A stretch of 64,000 nucleotides of DNA from Sphaerosporella brunnea (taxonomy: Eukaryota; Ascomycota; Pezizomycetes; Pezizales; Pyronemataceae): assembly GCA_008704415.1 (NCBI GenBank), contig VXIS01000004.1, positions 62,001-126,000 of the forward strand, given 5' to 3'. The notes under the pieces were generated by a model, which ran no database searches, had not been told where the DNA came from, and saw only the letters and a program-made list of their open reading frames with translations. Positions 1 to 13,600 of the stretch are shown piece by piece; position 1 is the stretch's first letter, and each line of letters starts with the position of its first letter. The position numbers were made by a program, and so were the translations under genes.

Positions 1-1
1 C

Positions 2-977
2 ACCGCCGAGCACCGTTCGTTCCACGGCATCGACGTGAACGTCCTGCCGAATGGCGATGTGTCGATCTATGCGGTTAACCATCTCCGCAACGAGAGTGTG
101 ATCGACAAGTTCGTGCACACGCCCGGAACCGCGTTCGCAACGCATGTATTAAGGATTCCAACGGATGCCGAAGGCGCGGCGAGACTGCCGAACGCCATCT
201 TTGCCCTCCCGGAGAAGGATGGTGAGGCGGCTATGTTTGTGACCAACGACCACTACTACGACGACGGGTGGATGCGGATGGTCGAAGAGGCTGGCCGGCG
301 TCCATGGGCGTGGGTTAGCTACTACTCAACCAGCACCGGCTGGAAGAAGGTGCTCTCAAACATGCGCGGGGCCAACGGCATCACGGGGGAAAAAGAGGTG
401 CAGAACCGGCGGGTGTACGTATCCGAGATCATGGGCGGAGCGATCCGAGTTCTTGAGCCCACCGCAGCGGAGGGAGAGCTGCGAGAGATCCAGCGCGTCA
501 AGGTCGACATGTTAGGCGACAACATTGGGCGGTTCGGCGATGATCTATATATCACCGGGCCGGCGAAGGGGATGGCGGTGGATCATTTCCAGGCTGAGCC
601 TGAGGCTGCAAAGGATGGGCCTGGTATGGTCGTGAAGAGGATTAATACTAAGCAGCTGGGAGGTGGATTCTTTGGTGGAGGGTATACGGCTGATCCTATT
701 GTTGAGACGCTGATTGTGGATGGTGGGTTGGTCGCGAACATGACGACAACTTCGGTTTTTAGACCATATCCTGTGGAGGCACCTGTCGCTGGCGAGGGCG
801 AGGGGGAAGGTGAGGATGAGATGGAAGAGAAGCCGCTAGGCAAGCCAAAGGGGGATTTATTTATCACTGGGCTACAGCATAGAGGTATGACCACACCTAC
901 CATACATACCATACCGCACACCCATAAACCGGCTGACACGAGGATTAGGTATCATGAAATGCACCAATTTTGAATAG
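2..977 (+). CDS. Paraoxonase/arylesterase-like protein, 3' part
   Basis: The 5' end lies outside the window; the frame is open from base 2. The protein reads like the C-terminal two thirds of serum paraoxonases (six-bladed propeller, calcium-dependent lactonase/arylesterase). Visible hallmarks are an HGIDV start of the fragment, TNDHYYDDG (animal PON has NDHY followed by D), a WSYY-type WVSYYS stretch, ANGI, and a late SVF. I infer a terminal intron at 885-948 (GTATGA, CTGAC branch site, TAG). Splicing gives the ending LFITGLQHRG-IMKCTNFE with stop 975-977, which fits the family's C-terminus better than the unspliced read ending at 973. Fragment about 303 residues. A Glu/Gly acidic insert lies near residues 260-275. 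Substrate unknown; fungal members are mostly uncharacterised. Convergent with teaA. Confidence 0.75.
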
Positions 978-1858
978 TAGCCATAGCCAATGCAGTTGGT
1001 AGAGCGAAAAATATCACGAGATTTAGAACAAAAAAACTTGTATATTGGAAATTGCAAGTGGACCATCAAGGAAAACAAAATTCTGAGTTACTTATACCAG
1101 TGGTCCCGTGCCTGCTCAGCCTTTTTTTTTGCATATAAAGTAATTACCATACGAACATACTTTATATGCCCATCTTATGTGCTATGCAGATTTTGGGGGC
1201 TTGAACATTGTCAGCTCCTACAAACTCCACCACGATCGCCATGTGGCACACTTGGTTAGGTTGACACTTCTGGGCGACCGAGTGACAACCATGATCACCT
1301 TGAATGTGACCCTCTGGCAGCAATCACTCGCAACCAAACTTCAATCCTCTCCAGCAGGAGGAACTCTTTGTTTCTTCCATTCAACTCAACTCCTCCCCTT
1401 ACAAACAAAAAACGAGAAGCGCAGAACTAAAACAACGATGTTATGGGAATCAGAAAGCTTTAAAAGACAAAAGAATTCCTCTAGCACGCGCAAGTAGACA
1501 AATTCGAAGAGAAGGGAGGAAAGGGGAAAAAAAAAAGGTATAATAAAATCTCAAGAAACAAAAAAAAAAAAAAAAAAAAACACCGTTATCCCACTCTTCT
1601 CCGCCAAAAGTTTCCATCAATCAATCCCGATAATACAAGCAGTAAGCAGTAGGTAGCACAATAGTATAGAGTAGTAGCAGTAGTAACGACAATCATTATC
1701 CCAACCCGTTCACGCATCGATATCGCATCGCATCCGGCAGCATCCCAAAAGAAAAAAAAAGGCCAGAGAAAGGAGAAAAAAAGCAAAGGAGAAAAAAGCA
1801 AAGGAGTATCAAACGCATAATCCACATCTTCAAAAAAGCAATACCAAACATTGTACAA
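978..1858. other. Convergent intergenic region with long A tract
   Basis: No gene seen. It lies between the 3' ends of the paraoxonase-like gene and teaA. It holds A-rich stretches, including an uninterrupted run of 21 A at 1560-1580, which is a T run downstream of teaA in its own sense. Confidence 0.6.
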
Positions 1859-4800
1859 TCATATCACACCTCCTCCAGCCGCCACCGTAGCTGCAGTCGG
1901 TTTTGTCGGAGCATGGAAGCCGTTCTTGACCGGACTGCCCCTGACTGGCGTCCTCTCGCCATCCTCCTCCTCTTCCTCCGCGAGTTTCTGCCGCCATTGC
2001 GAGATGTTGGCTGAGAAGTCGCTCTGCTGTGGAGTAGTGGGCGATTTCTCGAAGTCAAATGTGTTGCTGAGTCGATACGTCTTGTTCGTGCTCTCCCAGT
2101 GCGTTCTGAGCGCGTCCAACTCTGAGGCGAGAGAGTCGAGCGCCACACTGGTGCGGTTGTCTGGGCCAGCATAGTAGCTGCTTCTGGCAGATTCGGGCAC
2201 GCCATTCTGACCCTCGAAACGCATACTCCTTCGGTAGGCATCGACCGAGTTCTCAACCTGGTCCAGCAGCATGGAAACCTTGTGCTCGGCGCTCTCGGCA
2301 CGGTGGGCCAGTACCTGGTTCTCGCCCTCCAACTTCTCAAGTGCAGTCGCAAATTCTGTGACTTGCGTCTGCATTTGGCTGTGCTGCGCCTGGAGTTGAT
2401 CCCGCTCCTCGCGGAGTGCATCGAGCTGGTTCTTGGTATCGCGGATCTGCTTGTCGAGTGCCATCGCACTCTCACGGACCTTAATCCGGAGATCGTCGAT
2501 CTCCTTGTTAAGCAGCTCTCGCTCCTGCTCCCAGTCGGCTTCGGAATCCGAAGACCGAATGGTATCGTGCTTGCCTCCTTTCGACTGCGCCTGTTCGAGC
2601 TCTTGCTGCAGCTTCACGTTCTGCGCCTTGTATTTTGTCAGCTCCTCCTTCATACGCTTTAGCATCTTTTCGGTGCCCTTGACGTAGTGGACTGCGGATT
2701 GGTAGTCGTTTTCGAGCTGCTCTAGCTTCTCGCGGAAGTGCTTTTCCACTTCTTGCGCTTGCATCTCCGCCGAATTCTTGGTTTCGCGATGGGCGCGAAG
2801 GCTCTCTTCCAGACGGGCTTCGAGTTCGCGTAGACGGTTGAGCTGCTCGGGGGTGGCGGTACCAGACTCCGGACTGGTGGCCTGGAGGCTGGTCGACAGT
2901 CGCTTCTCTAGGCCGGCCAAGCTTCCCCGCTCATTGAGGATTTCCTTGAGGGCGTTGTGCTTCGCGGTGACAGCGTCAACTTCTAGTTGCTTGCGGTCAA
3001 GCTGGTTGACAAGGTCCACGTTTTCCTGCTTGAGACGGCGAGCTTCATCGCTGATCTCTGCCATGCGTCGCCGGAGAGCAATAGCGTCCTTGCTAGCTTG
3101 GCCCTGTTGAAACTCCAGACCAGCCACTCGCTGCATCGCCTCTGCCAACTTCTCACCGGTCTCATCGGCCTGGGCTTTGCTCTTCGCGAGCAGATTTTGC
3201 GTGTTGGTCACCTGTTCTTGAAGCACAAGCACACGTTCCTCTGTCACGCTGGCCAACATGCTCGGGGGCTCCCGTGCAGCTACCTTGTCCAAGCCGGCAG
3301 CCAGGCAAGCATTAGCAACCCTGGCCTCCTCCGCATAGGTCTCCATCAGCTCCTCTACATCCTTCAGCCGCTGGTTCATGTTTTGCAGATCCGCAGTCTT
3401 CTCCTCGTATTCACTGCGAAGCTGGCCCAGCTTCCGTTCAAGCGCCTCTTTGACTTGTCGTTCCTCCTCGAGTTGTCGCTCAAGCATGGCATTCTTCCCA
3501 TTGTTCACCTGCATCGCCTTACTGAGATGCTCAAGCGACGCCCGATAACTCTTATTCTCGACCACAACTTCTTCTAATCTCGCAGTAAGCTCTGTCTGGT
3601 CGATGCGCAACAGCTTGGCGTCCGAGGCAGCTTCTTGCCCAGCCGCCGCCTCTTCCCTGTAAGCCTTACCGGCGTCCAGGAGTTCTGCACGAAGGTTTTC
3701 AATCTCGGAAGCAGCGCGGTTCCGGTATTCGTCGAGTTCGGATATCCTCCGCTGAGCAGTAGAAGCCATTTCATCCGCAAGGTGTCTGGCCTTCCGTTCC
3801 GACGCAACTTCCGCGGTCAGTGCCTGGCATTTTGCGCTCAAATCCGCCTGCGCCGACAAGGACGCAGCAAGTTTCCGGCTCATATCAGTCATCTTCTCTG
3901 CATCCATAGAGGCTGAATCGAATCCCTTTTCGCCCTGAACAGGAGCAGATCCACCGAGGGCTGCAAGCTTGGCTTTCGCGTACACTGCCTCCTGGATGGC
4001 AACGTCTCTCTGTCTCTCAATTTCTTGCATCTTCTTTGCTGCCAGTGCAGACTGTTGATCGAGTTGCACTTGAACCTTGGTGAGCTCTCCCTTCAATGAG
4101 AGCATGGCCTCTATTATGGGCCGTTCGTCATCTGCGAGCGATTCTCGTCGTCGGTCTAGAAGCGCACTGTTGGTTGATTGCGGTGTATATCCAGCCCGTC
4201 TGGCCAGAGCTAGCTCCGACGCATACCAGTCATTCATGCTCCTCAACTTTTCAACCTCTTCGGAATCAACTGTGCGTTCGGCTACCGGGGCTTCCTTCGC
4301 CATTGGTGGTTCTGGCGACGATTCTTCAATGCTTGGCTGATCTGAAAGATCACGCACGTCAAGAGACGGCCGCTCTTCTCGAGCAGGCTCGGGGTGTGGC
4401 TGCAGCTTCGTGGCCTTTGGTGACTGCAGCTCAGGCTCCTCGGATATCGGGCCCTCCATGCTCTCGATGCTGGGTTGCTGTCGGTGTTGCTGCTGTCGAG
4501 ATCCAGTTCGTCCTGGTGGTGGACCAGATTCACCAGAAACCTTTCTCTGGCCCATGGGCCCTCGTACCCCATTCGTAGCCATGCTGGCCGGATTTTCTCT
4601 AGGCTGCATGCCAGGCGTGTTTTCTTTGCCTTTGGGAGCTGGCCCACCCTGTGGCTTACTCCTAGGGTCAGCACCAGGAGGTGCTCCATTCGGGCGAGGG
4701 GTAGGCGCCTGCTGTGATGGAGGAGGACCCGATTGTTGATTAGCCAGAGACGCACGAGGCAACCTTGATCCTCCAGGCCCGCCGGGTCCACCGGGTCCAC

Positions 4801-6599
4801 CGGGTCCGCCAGATACTCCGGGTCCTCCAAGTCCACCCGGTGGCGATCCGTTGGGGGGTTGTGATAGGCCCATGGGACCTTCTCTTGGGGGGCCACCTTG
4901 CTTTGGGGGCGGCCGCCTTGGATCCTGCCCAGGCCCTGCATCGACTGAGCCATTTCGTAGGCCCTGCGTCGCTCTTGGCGGACCATTGCCAGCGGGCCTG
5001 TTGCGGTCGGTTGGCGAAGCTTGGTTGGGGTTGTCGCTAGGGTACCGGATCTTTGCGGTATCTAGCACATAGACGAGCTGTAGCTCCTCCTGTGATCGAG
5101 CCGGAACACTCGGTTCTCCTCCAAGCACTATAATCTTGGAGCCGACTGTGGACATTGTGTGGCCGGATCGTGGTGAAGGTGATGGGCCCATGTTCTGGAA
5201 CGTGTACCACCTGCGTGATGATATCCGGAAAGCAGCAAGATCGCCGAGGTCTGTCCCTTCCGATGAACGTCCACCGAAAACGTACATAACGTCGCCAACC
5301 AATGCAGCCGCATGCCCTTCTCGTGGGGACGGGATGAAGCCTATGCAATCAAGCTGGGTCCATTGGTTTGTCCGTGGATCGTACGACCAGACATCGTTGA
5401 ACCACTCCACACCGTTCGTTCCACCAAAACTGGCCCATGTCAGCTTGGATTCCTATTGCGTGCGCGGCGGGACCCACAGATAAAGTCTATCGTTCCATGT
5501 CACTATGGTGTGATTTGTTCTGCTCGCTGGCACATCGCCGTTGCCCTCCCCGGCGGCCACCAGGACGTCCCATTTCGATCCAGCGTGTTGTAATGTGTTG
5601 AGATCGAAGGCTACAAGATCATTGAAGAAAACAGTGTCCACTTGTCCTCCGAATATGTACAGCTTGGAGCCCAAAATATTGAGTGTATGTCCGTATCGTC
5701 CAGAAGGTCGGCCATGCGGACTTGCTCGTGACCATTGTCGTGTTGCTGCACCGCGTCAGAAGAATGGCGAGGCAGGACTATGGAGGAGGAGGAGGAGGAG
5801 GCAAACATACAGGTATTGAGAAGATATAGAGTCTCATCTAGGACATCTCGTTCGTCTAGTTTTGTATCACCGCCAAAAACTGCATCTCGCCATCAGCAAT
5901 GGCGCTCCCAATTGGTTGGCGACGACTGGCAAGGACCGACCAATAAACGCATTGCCGACCAGCAAGCTTGCGTGCCCAACTCTGGGGCCAGGGCCCTCGC
6001 TCGTAGTCATTACAGGATACGATTCCAGTCGTTCGCTCTCTCCTTCGACCATCCACAGGTCCCCTCGTACGTTCTGGGATCGTATTAAGCCACCCATGAT
6101 GTAGATGTCTCCATCTTTGCTGGCTACCGCGTTCGCAGCATGGCCATATCGTGGGAATGGCGACGGATGCGACGGGTTTAACGTTAACCGGCGTTGCGAC
6201 CAAGGATATAATGAGGCGCTGCTGGGGGAGTATTGCTGTGGACCCTGAGGTGATTGCTGCTTCTACGGGTTCAGCTCTAGATATGAACCCTCTCCCTTGA
6301 GAATCCGAAGAAGAGATTGCAAAGGGAAAAATTTGAACCGGAGCTTCTCATACCTGCTGCAACCCTCGGCCTTGAGAAGAACCGGGAGGCGTGGCGTCAG
6401 AATTGTGCGCTTGATGCATACCGCGTGGTGCTACGTTCTGAGCCAGGGCTCGCGAACTCGGCGACCCTGCTACATCGCTCAGGCTGTTTAGGGAGTTATT
6501 GAGGGAGCTTGGAGGTGTGGTGACAGGTGCCGACGTTGCTGGCACGTTGGGAGTTCCGTCACGGTGATTCCCCTTTTTCTTGCCGAAGAGAAATGCCAT
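1859..6599 (-). CDS. teaA: Kelch-repeat cell-end marker TeaA/Tea1
   Basis: Homologue of Tea1/TeaA, the microtubule-delivered polarity marker that anchors at cell or hyphal tips and recruits formin and polarisome. Five exons are inferred: 6599-6354, 6262-5941, 5879-5811, 5745-5478, 5429-1859; the total is divisible by three and gives about 1491 residues, close to Aspergillus TeaA. The start MAFLFGKKK is typical of the family. Kelch repeats (RYGHAANAV, YIMGG, RYGHTLNILGSKLYIFGG, PREGHAA..MYVFGG, PRSGHTM..IIVLGG) occupy about residues 115-415. A Pro/Gly-rich linker (about 440-640) follows, then long coiled coils (about 690-1370). The donor of intron 2 is an unusual GTCGGT. The C-terminus lacks an obvious CaaX box, so membrane anchoring would need a TeaR-like partner. 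It shares a divergent region with KOG1. Confidence 0.93.
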
Positions 6600-8759
6600 C
6601 GTCTACGAGCTCGCTCTCTCTCCAACACACCAACACGATGGGAGGTCTTTCGTTCGTGGGCCGGCCGTGTCTTCGTCGGCCTCCAGGTGGGTGACAGCAG
6701 ACTGGGTGAACAGCGTAGGAGTAGAGTAGTGAGCGAGGTGTGTAGTGAAGGGAACGGGGGGGTCCGTCTCCAGAATGCAGCTGTCGGATTCACTTTTCGT
6801 ATTGAAACGGGATAGGTTGGGGAGGCACCCGGGGGGGGGGCTGGCTATAGCCAGGAAGCGAGCGACGGGTGGTGATGGTGAACGACCCTGTCAGTTATTT
6901 CCGGGCACCTTGTCTGGTTCTGCGTGCTGGATCTGGCGTCCGGCCGTCCCCGGAAAAATATGACGAACTGGCCTGGAAATTTTTCGAGAAAAGAAGAATG
7001 TAGAAACTTTTGAAGTCAGGGATCGACGAAAGGAAAGACAGCTGCCCGGTGCCTTCTTCTGTGCGATTACCTTGTGTGGGAATCACAGCAGTGGCAGCGC
7101 AGCATCAAGCGACGGCAACGGAGTTATGTATGTGGTGGTGACAACAAGGGGACTGATTTCGATCAGATCTTCTCTGCCTTCCCTTCTTCCTTCACCCCTA
7201 ATTCCTCGAGGGTTTAAAGGCTTGGGGAAAGTGCTTTTTCTGGTGCAGCGGGAGTTGGACCGTGGTTCGTCGTCGCACAGGGAGATAGATGAATGTCCCT
7301 GTCTGGGGAGAAAAGAAACGAGATCGAGTACCAGTATTCAGTAGAGAGCGCTGAGCGGGAATGGCTCGTGGTGAGAGCGTCGAGAAGTGGGGGGATGGCT
7401 CTTGGCAATAGACGATCGCAAAAGAGAGGTCACCGCGGGCACGAGTGCGAAGGAAGGCAGGCAAGGCAGCGAGCAGCGAGCAGCGAGCAGGCGAGGGCAC
7501 GCGGACGGCGAAAAGCACAGCAGTTTTTCTGGTCGCCTTCCATCGCTGGTTTCCCGGAACCAGTGTTTCAGATTCTCTCCCTGCGATTTCCTTGCCGCGC
7601 CGCACGATGCATGGCTCGAAAGGGGTTGGGTTGGTTGGTGGGTCTGCAGCACCCTGGGAAACACATTTGTTGACGTGCAGAGAAGGGCGACAGCAATTAC
7701 ATAACGTTGGGAAGGGAGCTGGCAGAGAACCGGCTGCTGAAGACGCGCTGCTGGTGCAATGAAGTGCGCCCACGGAGCCGATAGTGGATCTGAAGTTGTT
7801 GGCGACGACTTTGGGCAGCCATACCTACATCCTATGGGGATCATATGTATTGTGCAGCCTGCACGTGCGGCCAGACGTGACGCCGCATGCCCGCATGCCC
7901 GCACCTGAGCGCCACACCGCAACGCCGCCAAGCAACGAAACACCGCATTCGGCAGTTTGTGTTTGGTCGCTCCGGTGTCGAGAGTCAAAGAGTCATCATG
8001 CAAAGCTGACTGGCGACGAGAGGTGTGCGCGTGCACCCGGGCTCCTCAATGTGTCCACACCCACAGGCCGGGTGCTCCGCTGCGATGTTTTATCGTTGGC
8101 GACTGGATCACGGTTCTTGCTTGGGGATGACAGGTGGCTATGCAACTCTTTTCCGTCAAGGCTTCACTGACTCTGGTCCTGCCTTCCATTTACTCTGCAG
8201 CATGCTCTGGAAGTCAATCTTTCCAATCCCCCCCACCCCCCTCTTGCAGAGCCGCGGAGAGAATGCTCCAGACTCTGCCAACTGACGTCCCCTCTGCGGT
8301 GTTTCCGTGAAAGCCGGACGCTTTTCGTATCGAATCCGCTTTGCCGCATGGCTGGTAGATACCTCACCTCACACATTTGATCATCTATCCGTTGCCTGGT
8401 GCAGTCAGTCCACCCTGCGATAAATCCCGACAGCTCGTTTGTGTTGTCACATCGTTGGCTGTCATCACTCCTCCCCTTAGAAACGCCTGCCTCCTCGAGC
8501 TCGCTTTAGGCGCACAACCAGAAACACAACCACCGCCGAAAAATATTCGGGACCATCTCAACTTCATCTGAAGATATTGAATGCATGTCGGCACGATAGA
8601 CCACTAGCCCTTCCCCCAGCCTGTTCGTCGCCTCCCCAAAATCGCCTCGCTTTGCCCCGACAATCAAGCACCGTCGATTCCACCCCCCCCCCCCCCCACC
8701 CCACCGGGAAGCCGAGCGTCAATCGTTCAATTGCTGCTGATACTCGGCCTGCGCGCTCG
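6600..8759. other. Divergent promoter/leader region of teaA and KOG1
   Basis: About 2.2 kb with no convincing gene. Short open frames on both strands overlap and show no family signature. The KOG1-proximal part is CT-rich and contains a run of 15 C at 8683-8697. A run of G sits near 6830. Leaders and promoters of both flanking genes must lie here; no specific factor site could be assigned. Confidence 0.5.
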
Positions 8760-11700
8760 ATGGTCATGGTTTTGGTAAATACGAACTACGAGCCAGATCC
8801 CGACCACTCGCCGACTCGCCTTTTGCCTTCGCAGCGCCCCGAGCCGGCAGCGACTCTCGTTGGCCAAAAACACGTGTGGCAGCTGCCAGCAGAACCCATC
8901 CAAGAACAGCACCTTCGGCATTCGCCGTTGCCCCCGCTGGAAGCTGCAACGATGAATACGAACGGCGGCCATGCTGTGCTGGGCCAAAAAGTGCTGCCCT
9001 TGAACGGCAGCGGACAGTGTGGCGCCAACGGTGGCTTCCACGACGGAAGCAGAGGCCGGACCCCCGTGAGCTCCAACCACCGCGCCACAGCATATCCGTC
9101 TAAAGTCACCACCACTCCTACCACCGCTGTATCACGCCAGACCACCCTCAACACTATCTCTGCACCCTTGGGTGAACCTGCCGAGATGCTCCGGCAAACC
9201 CTCCAATCGGCCCCGAACTCGCGACCCGGCAGCAGATCCAGTTCGCGAAGGCGACCACCGCTAACCCCCACCACCCCCAAGTCAGCCATATACACGCCGA
9301 ACGGTTCCGCCGAGAACTCGGAGGGCGAAAGCACTCAGTACGATATGAACGAGATTGATTTTCACAGGATGAGACACGGGTTCGAGGATGAATATAATTC
9401 GGAGGACTACCTTGCTGTGCTGGAGCAGGTACGCGCTCAATTTCACTCGCATCGAGGCGTGCGACTTTAACTCAGCGCTGCAGGTTTTCTACATGTACTA
9501 TACAGACAAACGACACGAGTCCGGCGGAAATCCCAAAGCCGAGTCTCAGTTCCCACTGCAGGAATGGCGAATGCGTGATAGATTGAAGACCGTTTCTGCG
9601 GCGCTAGTCATGTGCTTGAATATTGGCGTAGACCCACCTGGTATGTTGTTATTCCGCGGCTTTTCGAGCCGCATCACCTAACCATCAGCGTAGATATTGT
9701 CAAAACGAATCCGTGCGCCAAGCTTGAATGCTGGGTCGACACGACTGCCCACCCTGCCGCAAAGGCACTCGAGATGATTGGAAAGAACCTGCAACAGCAA
9801 TACGAGACTCTCAGCATCCGAACAAGGTACAAGCAGTACCTGGATCCTTTTGTCGAGGACACCAAGAAGTTCTGCTGCTCGCTACGGCGCAATGCCAAAG
9901 ACGAGAGGATTCTGTTTCACTACAACGGTCATGGCGTACCGAAACCCACGTCTAGCGGTGAGATCTGGGTGTTCAATAAGAATTTTACCCAGTACATACC
10001 CATTTCGCTATACGATCTGCAGAGCTGGCTAGGAGCGCCGAGTCTGTTCGTTTACGACTGCAGTGATGCCGGAAACATTGTCACCAATTTCAACAGGTTC
10101 ATCGAGAAGCATGAACAAGAAGCTATGGAACAGCGGGCTAGGGATCCTCTAGCAATCAACACCTCATCGTATGCTGACTGCATACAATTGGCGGCCTGTA
10201 GCAGCAAGGAGACGCTCCCGATGAATCCGGAGCTGCCAGCAGACCTATTTACGTGCTGCTTGACCACACCAATCGAGATCGCTGTGCGATTCTTCGTTCT
10301 TCAAAATCCACTGCCCTCCACTTTGCCCATGGAAATGGCGATGAAGATTCCAGGACGGTTGCAGGAGCGTAGAACACCACTTGGAGAACTCAATTGGATC
10401 TTCACGGCAATCACGGACACAATTGCTTGGAACACTCTTCCCCGCCCACTATTTAAAAAACTCTTTAGGCAAGATTTGATGGTAGCAGCGCTGTTCAGGA
10501 ACTTTTTACTCAGCCAGAGAATCATGAGAGTGCACCACTGCCATCCTGTATCTTCTCCAGCACTGCCGGATACGCACCATCATCCTCTGTGGCAATCGTG
10601 GGATCTGGCTGTCGAGATGGTTCTTGCGCAACTTCCCTCACTGCACATGGCGGAGAAAGGCGGCATGCCATACGAATATCAGCACTCATCCTTCTTTACG
10701 GAACAGCTCACTGCTTTCGAGGTATATCTTCAGCAAGGCGCCGTGGACCGACGCCCGCCAGATCAGCTACCGATCGTTCTCCAGGTTCTGCTCAGTCAAG
10801 TTCACCGTTTGAGGGCATTGATCTTGCTTAGCAAGTTCTTGGACCTGGGCCCCTGGGCGGTCAACCTGGCGCTGAGCATCGGGATCTTTCCATATGTACT
10901 AAAGCTTCTCCAGTCCGCCGCTCAGGAGCTGAAACCCGTGATGGTGTTTATCTGGGCACGGATTCTTGCAGTCGATGCCTCTTGCCAGGCCGATTTATTG
11001 AAGGACAATGGCTACAGCTATTTCGTCCAGATTCTAAGTCCCCAGTCGGGTATTCCTGTAGGTAATGCAAGCGAACACCGAGCTATGTGCGCTTTCATCC
11101 TTGCGATGTTTTGCCGCAATTTTCCGCAGGGACGAGTGGTGTGTGCACCTCCGGGCGTCATGAATGCTTGCTTGGCCCACCTTGGGGATGAAAACCCATT
11201 GTTGCGACAGTGGGCATGTCTGTGCATCTCGCAGTTGTGGGATTCCTATGCGGAAGCCAAGTGGCAGGGTATCCGAGAGGGTGCCCACATGAGGCTTTGC
11301 GAACTCGTTACAGACAATGTTCCTGAAGTCAGAGCAGCCGTGCTGTATGCTCTCACCACCTTCCTTGGAATTCCGGAGATGAGCGAAGAAGTCATGAAGA
11401 TTGAACAAATTGTGGCTAGCCATGCCTTGTACATGGCCACCGATGGCAGCAGTATGGTACGAAAAGAGCTGGTCGTGTTCTTCAGCCACTTCGTGAAGCG
11501 TAACGAGGACAAGTTCTTGGTTACTGCATATGAAGAAATGGTTCAGGAAAGAGAATTCCTTTACAGCGGCAGGGCTCGAACCGGTGCGGACAAGCCGCGA
11601 ACTCCCGGTGGTCCTAATGGCGTGTCGTTGACACGGTCAGTACCCAACCCGGGTGTATTGGGAGGTGGCGGTACCGAATACAGCGAACCTGGCAGGAACA

Positions 11701-13600
11701 AGGATTCGGCGCCTCGACGATCCGATGGTACCATATATGCCGCCACCTGGCAGGCGTTGCTTATGATGGCCGTCGACCCATTTCCGGAGACTGCACAGGC
11801 CGCTAGAACCGTCGTAGATTACATCCATATGGCATTGTTGGAGAGTCAGCTGGGGCCAAGCACTCAAGTGCTGATCGACGATATCATGCGTGCAAATCTC
11901 AAGTCATTTAATCTCAAGCTGCAATCAGAGCCCGCGCAGAGTGAGAAGTCGCGACCGGAATCTCCGGGCCAGACTACACCACGAGAAGGTTACTTCCAGA
12001 GCTCGTTGAGAAGATCGGCAAGTATTGCGGCGAGCTTGAAAAACCTTGCACTCGGAATGGCGACTACCCCCACTCCTACGCGAACAGAATTCCCACCACC
12101 GAAATCTGGTAGATTTCCAAACGGGATTACGGATAAAGATCCGGATTGGAACCGTCCACCAGATGTCAATGATTACTCCAGCACAACAACGAACTATCAC
12201 TCCGCTAAAGAGCCGGTTAGCAGAAATTACCAGCCTAGGGATCCCAATGAGCTCCCCAGTATCCCGCTCCAGAGCAAGTTCATGGATTGGTCTATCGAGG
12301 TGTGTATTGATGCTTTGCTTTGTGGGATTCCTACTGACTATGCGCAGTACTTCCGAGAGCCGCAAATGAAGCCCAACGAGGCCGATGAGCCTGGTAGTGT
12401 AGATTACAATCAGCGTCTGTGGCGGCGAACGAGAAATGACAAAATCATCATCGACACGCAAACACAGAAAGAGCGAGCCGTAACTTCGAAATGGGATTAC
12501 CCCAAGGCCTTGTTCAACAACCTGGCCCAACCCACCAGATTGTTGTTCCATCAGTTCGAGAGCCACCTTGTAGCCGTGGACGACAAAGACAGTGTCTCAG
12601 TGTGGGATTGGAATGGCGAGAAGCGGTTGAATAGATTTTCGAATGGCAACCCCGTCGGCACGAGAATAACGGAGATCAAATTCTTGAACGAGGACGATGT
12701 TGCATTGCTTATGACGGGAAGTGGCGATGGCGTGGTGAGGATATACCGCAACTATGAGAGCGAGAAGGACATCGAACTTGTTTCTAGCTGGCGGGCGTTG
12801 ACGGATCTTTTGCCTTCCCAAAGAAGTTCTGGTTTGATTGCGGATTGGCAGCAAGGCCGGGGAACTCTGCTGGTTGGTGGAGATGTGAAGGTGATCAGAG
12901 TGTGGGACGCCCCGAGAGAGCTGTGTATGGCTGTAAGTTGTCTTTCAATGGACCAGTCTTCGATTTTTGCTGAATGACTTTCCAGGACATCCCTGCTCGT
13001 TCGGGTTCTTGCATCACAAGATTGACCTCAGAACAAGTGGCTGGAAACATATTCGTGGCCGGTTTCGGTGACGGTGCGGTTCGTGTCTATGACCGACGAC
13101 TGCCGTCGAGGGAAAGCATGGTGAAGGTGTGGAAGGACCATAAGTCCTGGATCGTGAAGGTGCACATGCAGCGTGGTGGCATGCGAGAACTTGTGAGCGG
13201 TAGTGCCACGGGTGAGGTAAAACTCTGGGATATCCGCATGGACCAACCGGTGCGGAAGTTCCTGGCACATACCAAGGGAATGCGGAATATGAGCGTGCAT
13301 GAGCATGCACCTGTTATCGCAACGTACGACTCCTCCCCTTCTGTCTCGGGCATGGAATTTTTGTTGACACACAGGACCAGCGGCTCCACCTACCATGACG
13401 TAAAGCTGTGGAACATGAACGCGTATGATTTCACAGAGCCTTTGACGACAATAAAACCGCACACGAGCTTCCTGCAACAGAACCGGTCGAGTCCGGTCAC
13501 TGGCCTCGCTTTTCACCCCCACAGGATGATGCTTGCCTGTTCCGGAGCTGGCGACAATCACATCAGTCTGTTCTGCTGCGATTCCAAAGGCGGCATATAG
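8760..13600 (+). CDS. KOG1: KOG1/Raptor, TORC1 scaffold subunit
   Basis: Raptor homologue: the TORC1 subunit that presents substrates to TOR kinase at the vacuole/lysosome. Exons 8760-9428, 9484-9640, 9694-12932 and 12986-13600 join in frame to 1559 residues, about the length of yeast Kog1. Before residue 1 the frame is open but has no ATG, so 8760 is the first in-frame start; 8766 is the next. The Raptor N-terminal caspase-like domain is clear (QEWRMRDRLKTVSAALV, LNIGVDPPDIVKTNPCAKLECW, HYNGHGVPKPT near residue 350, YDCSDAGN near 396). HEAT-type helices follow, then a disordered Ser/Pro stretch (about 850-1050) and C-terminal WD40 blades from about 1230 (DSVSVWDWNG, VKVIRVWDAPRE, VKLWDIRMDQPVRKF). 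The three introns are 53-55 nt. Confidence 0.95.

Noticed and set aside
1851..5072. Many plus-strand open frames opposite the long teaA exon
   Set aside because: They are antisense shadows of a coiled-coil/Pro-rich coding exon; no signatures, no splice logic.
7198..8036. Overlapping minus-strand frames in the teaA-KOG1 divergent region
   Set aside because: Cys/Pro/Arg-rich low-complexity readings in several frames at once, no family signature, in a presumed promoter/leader.
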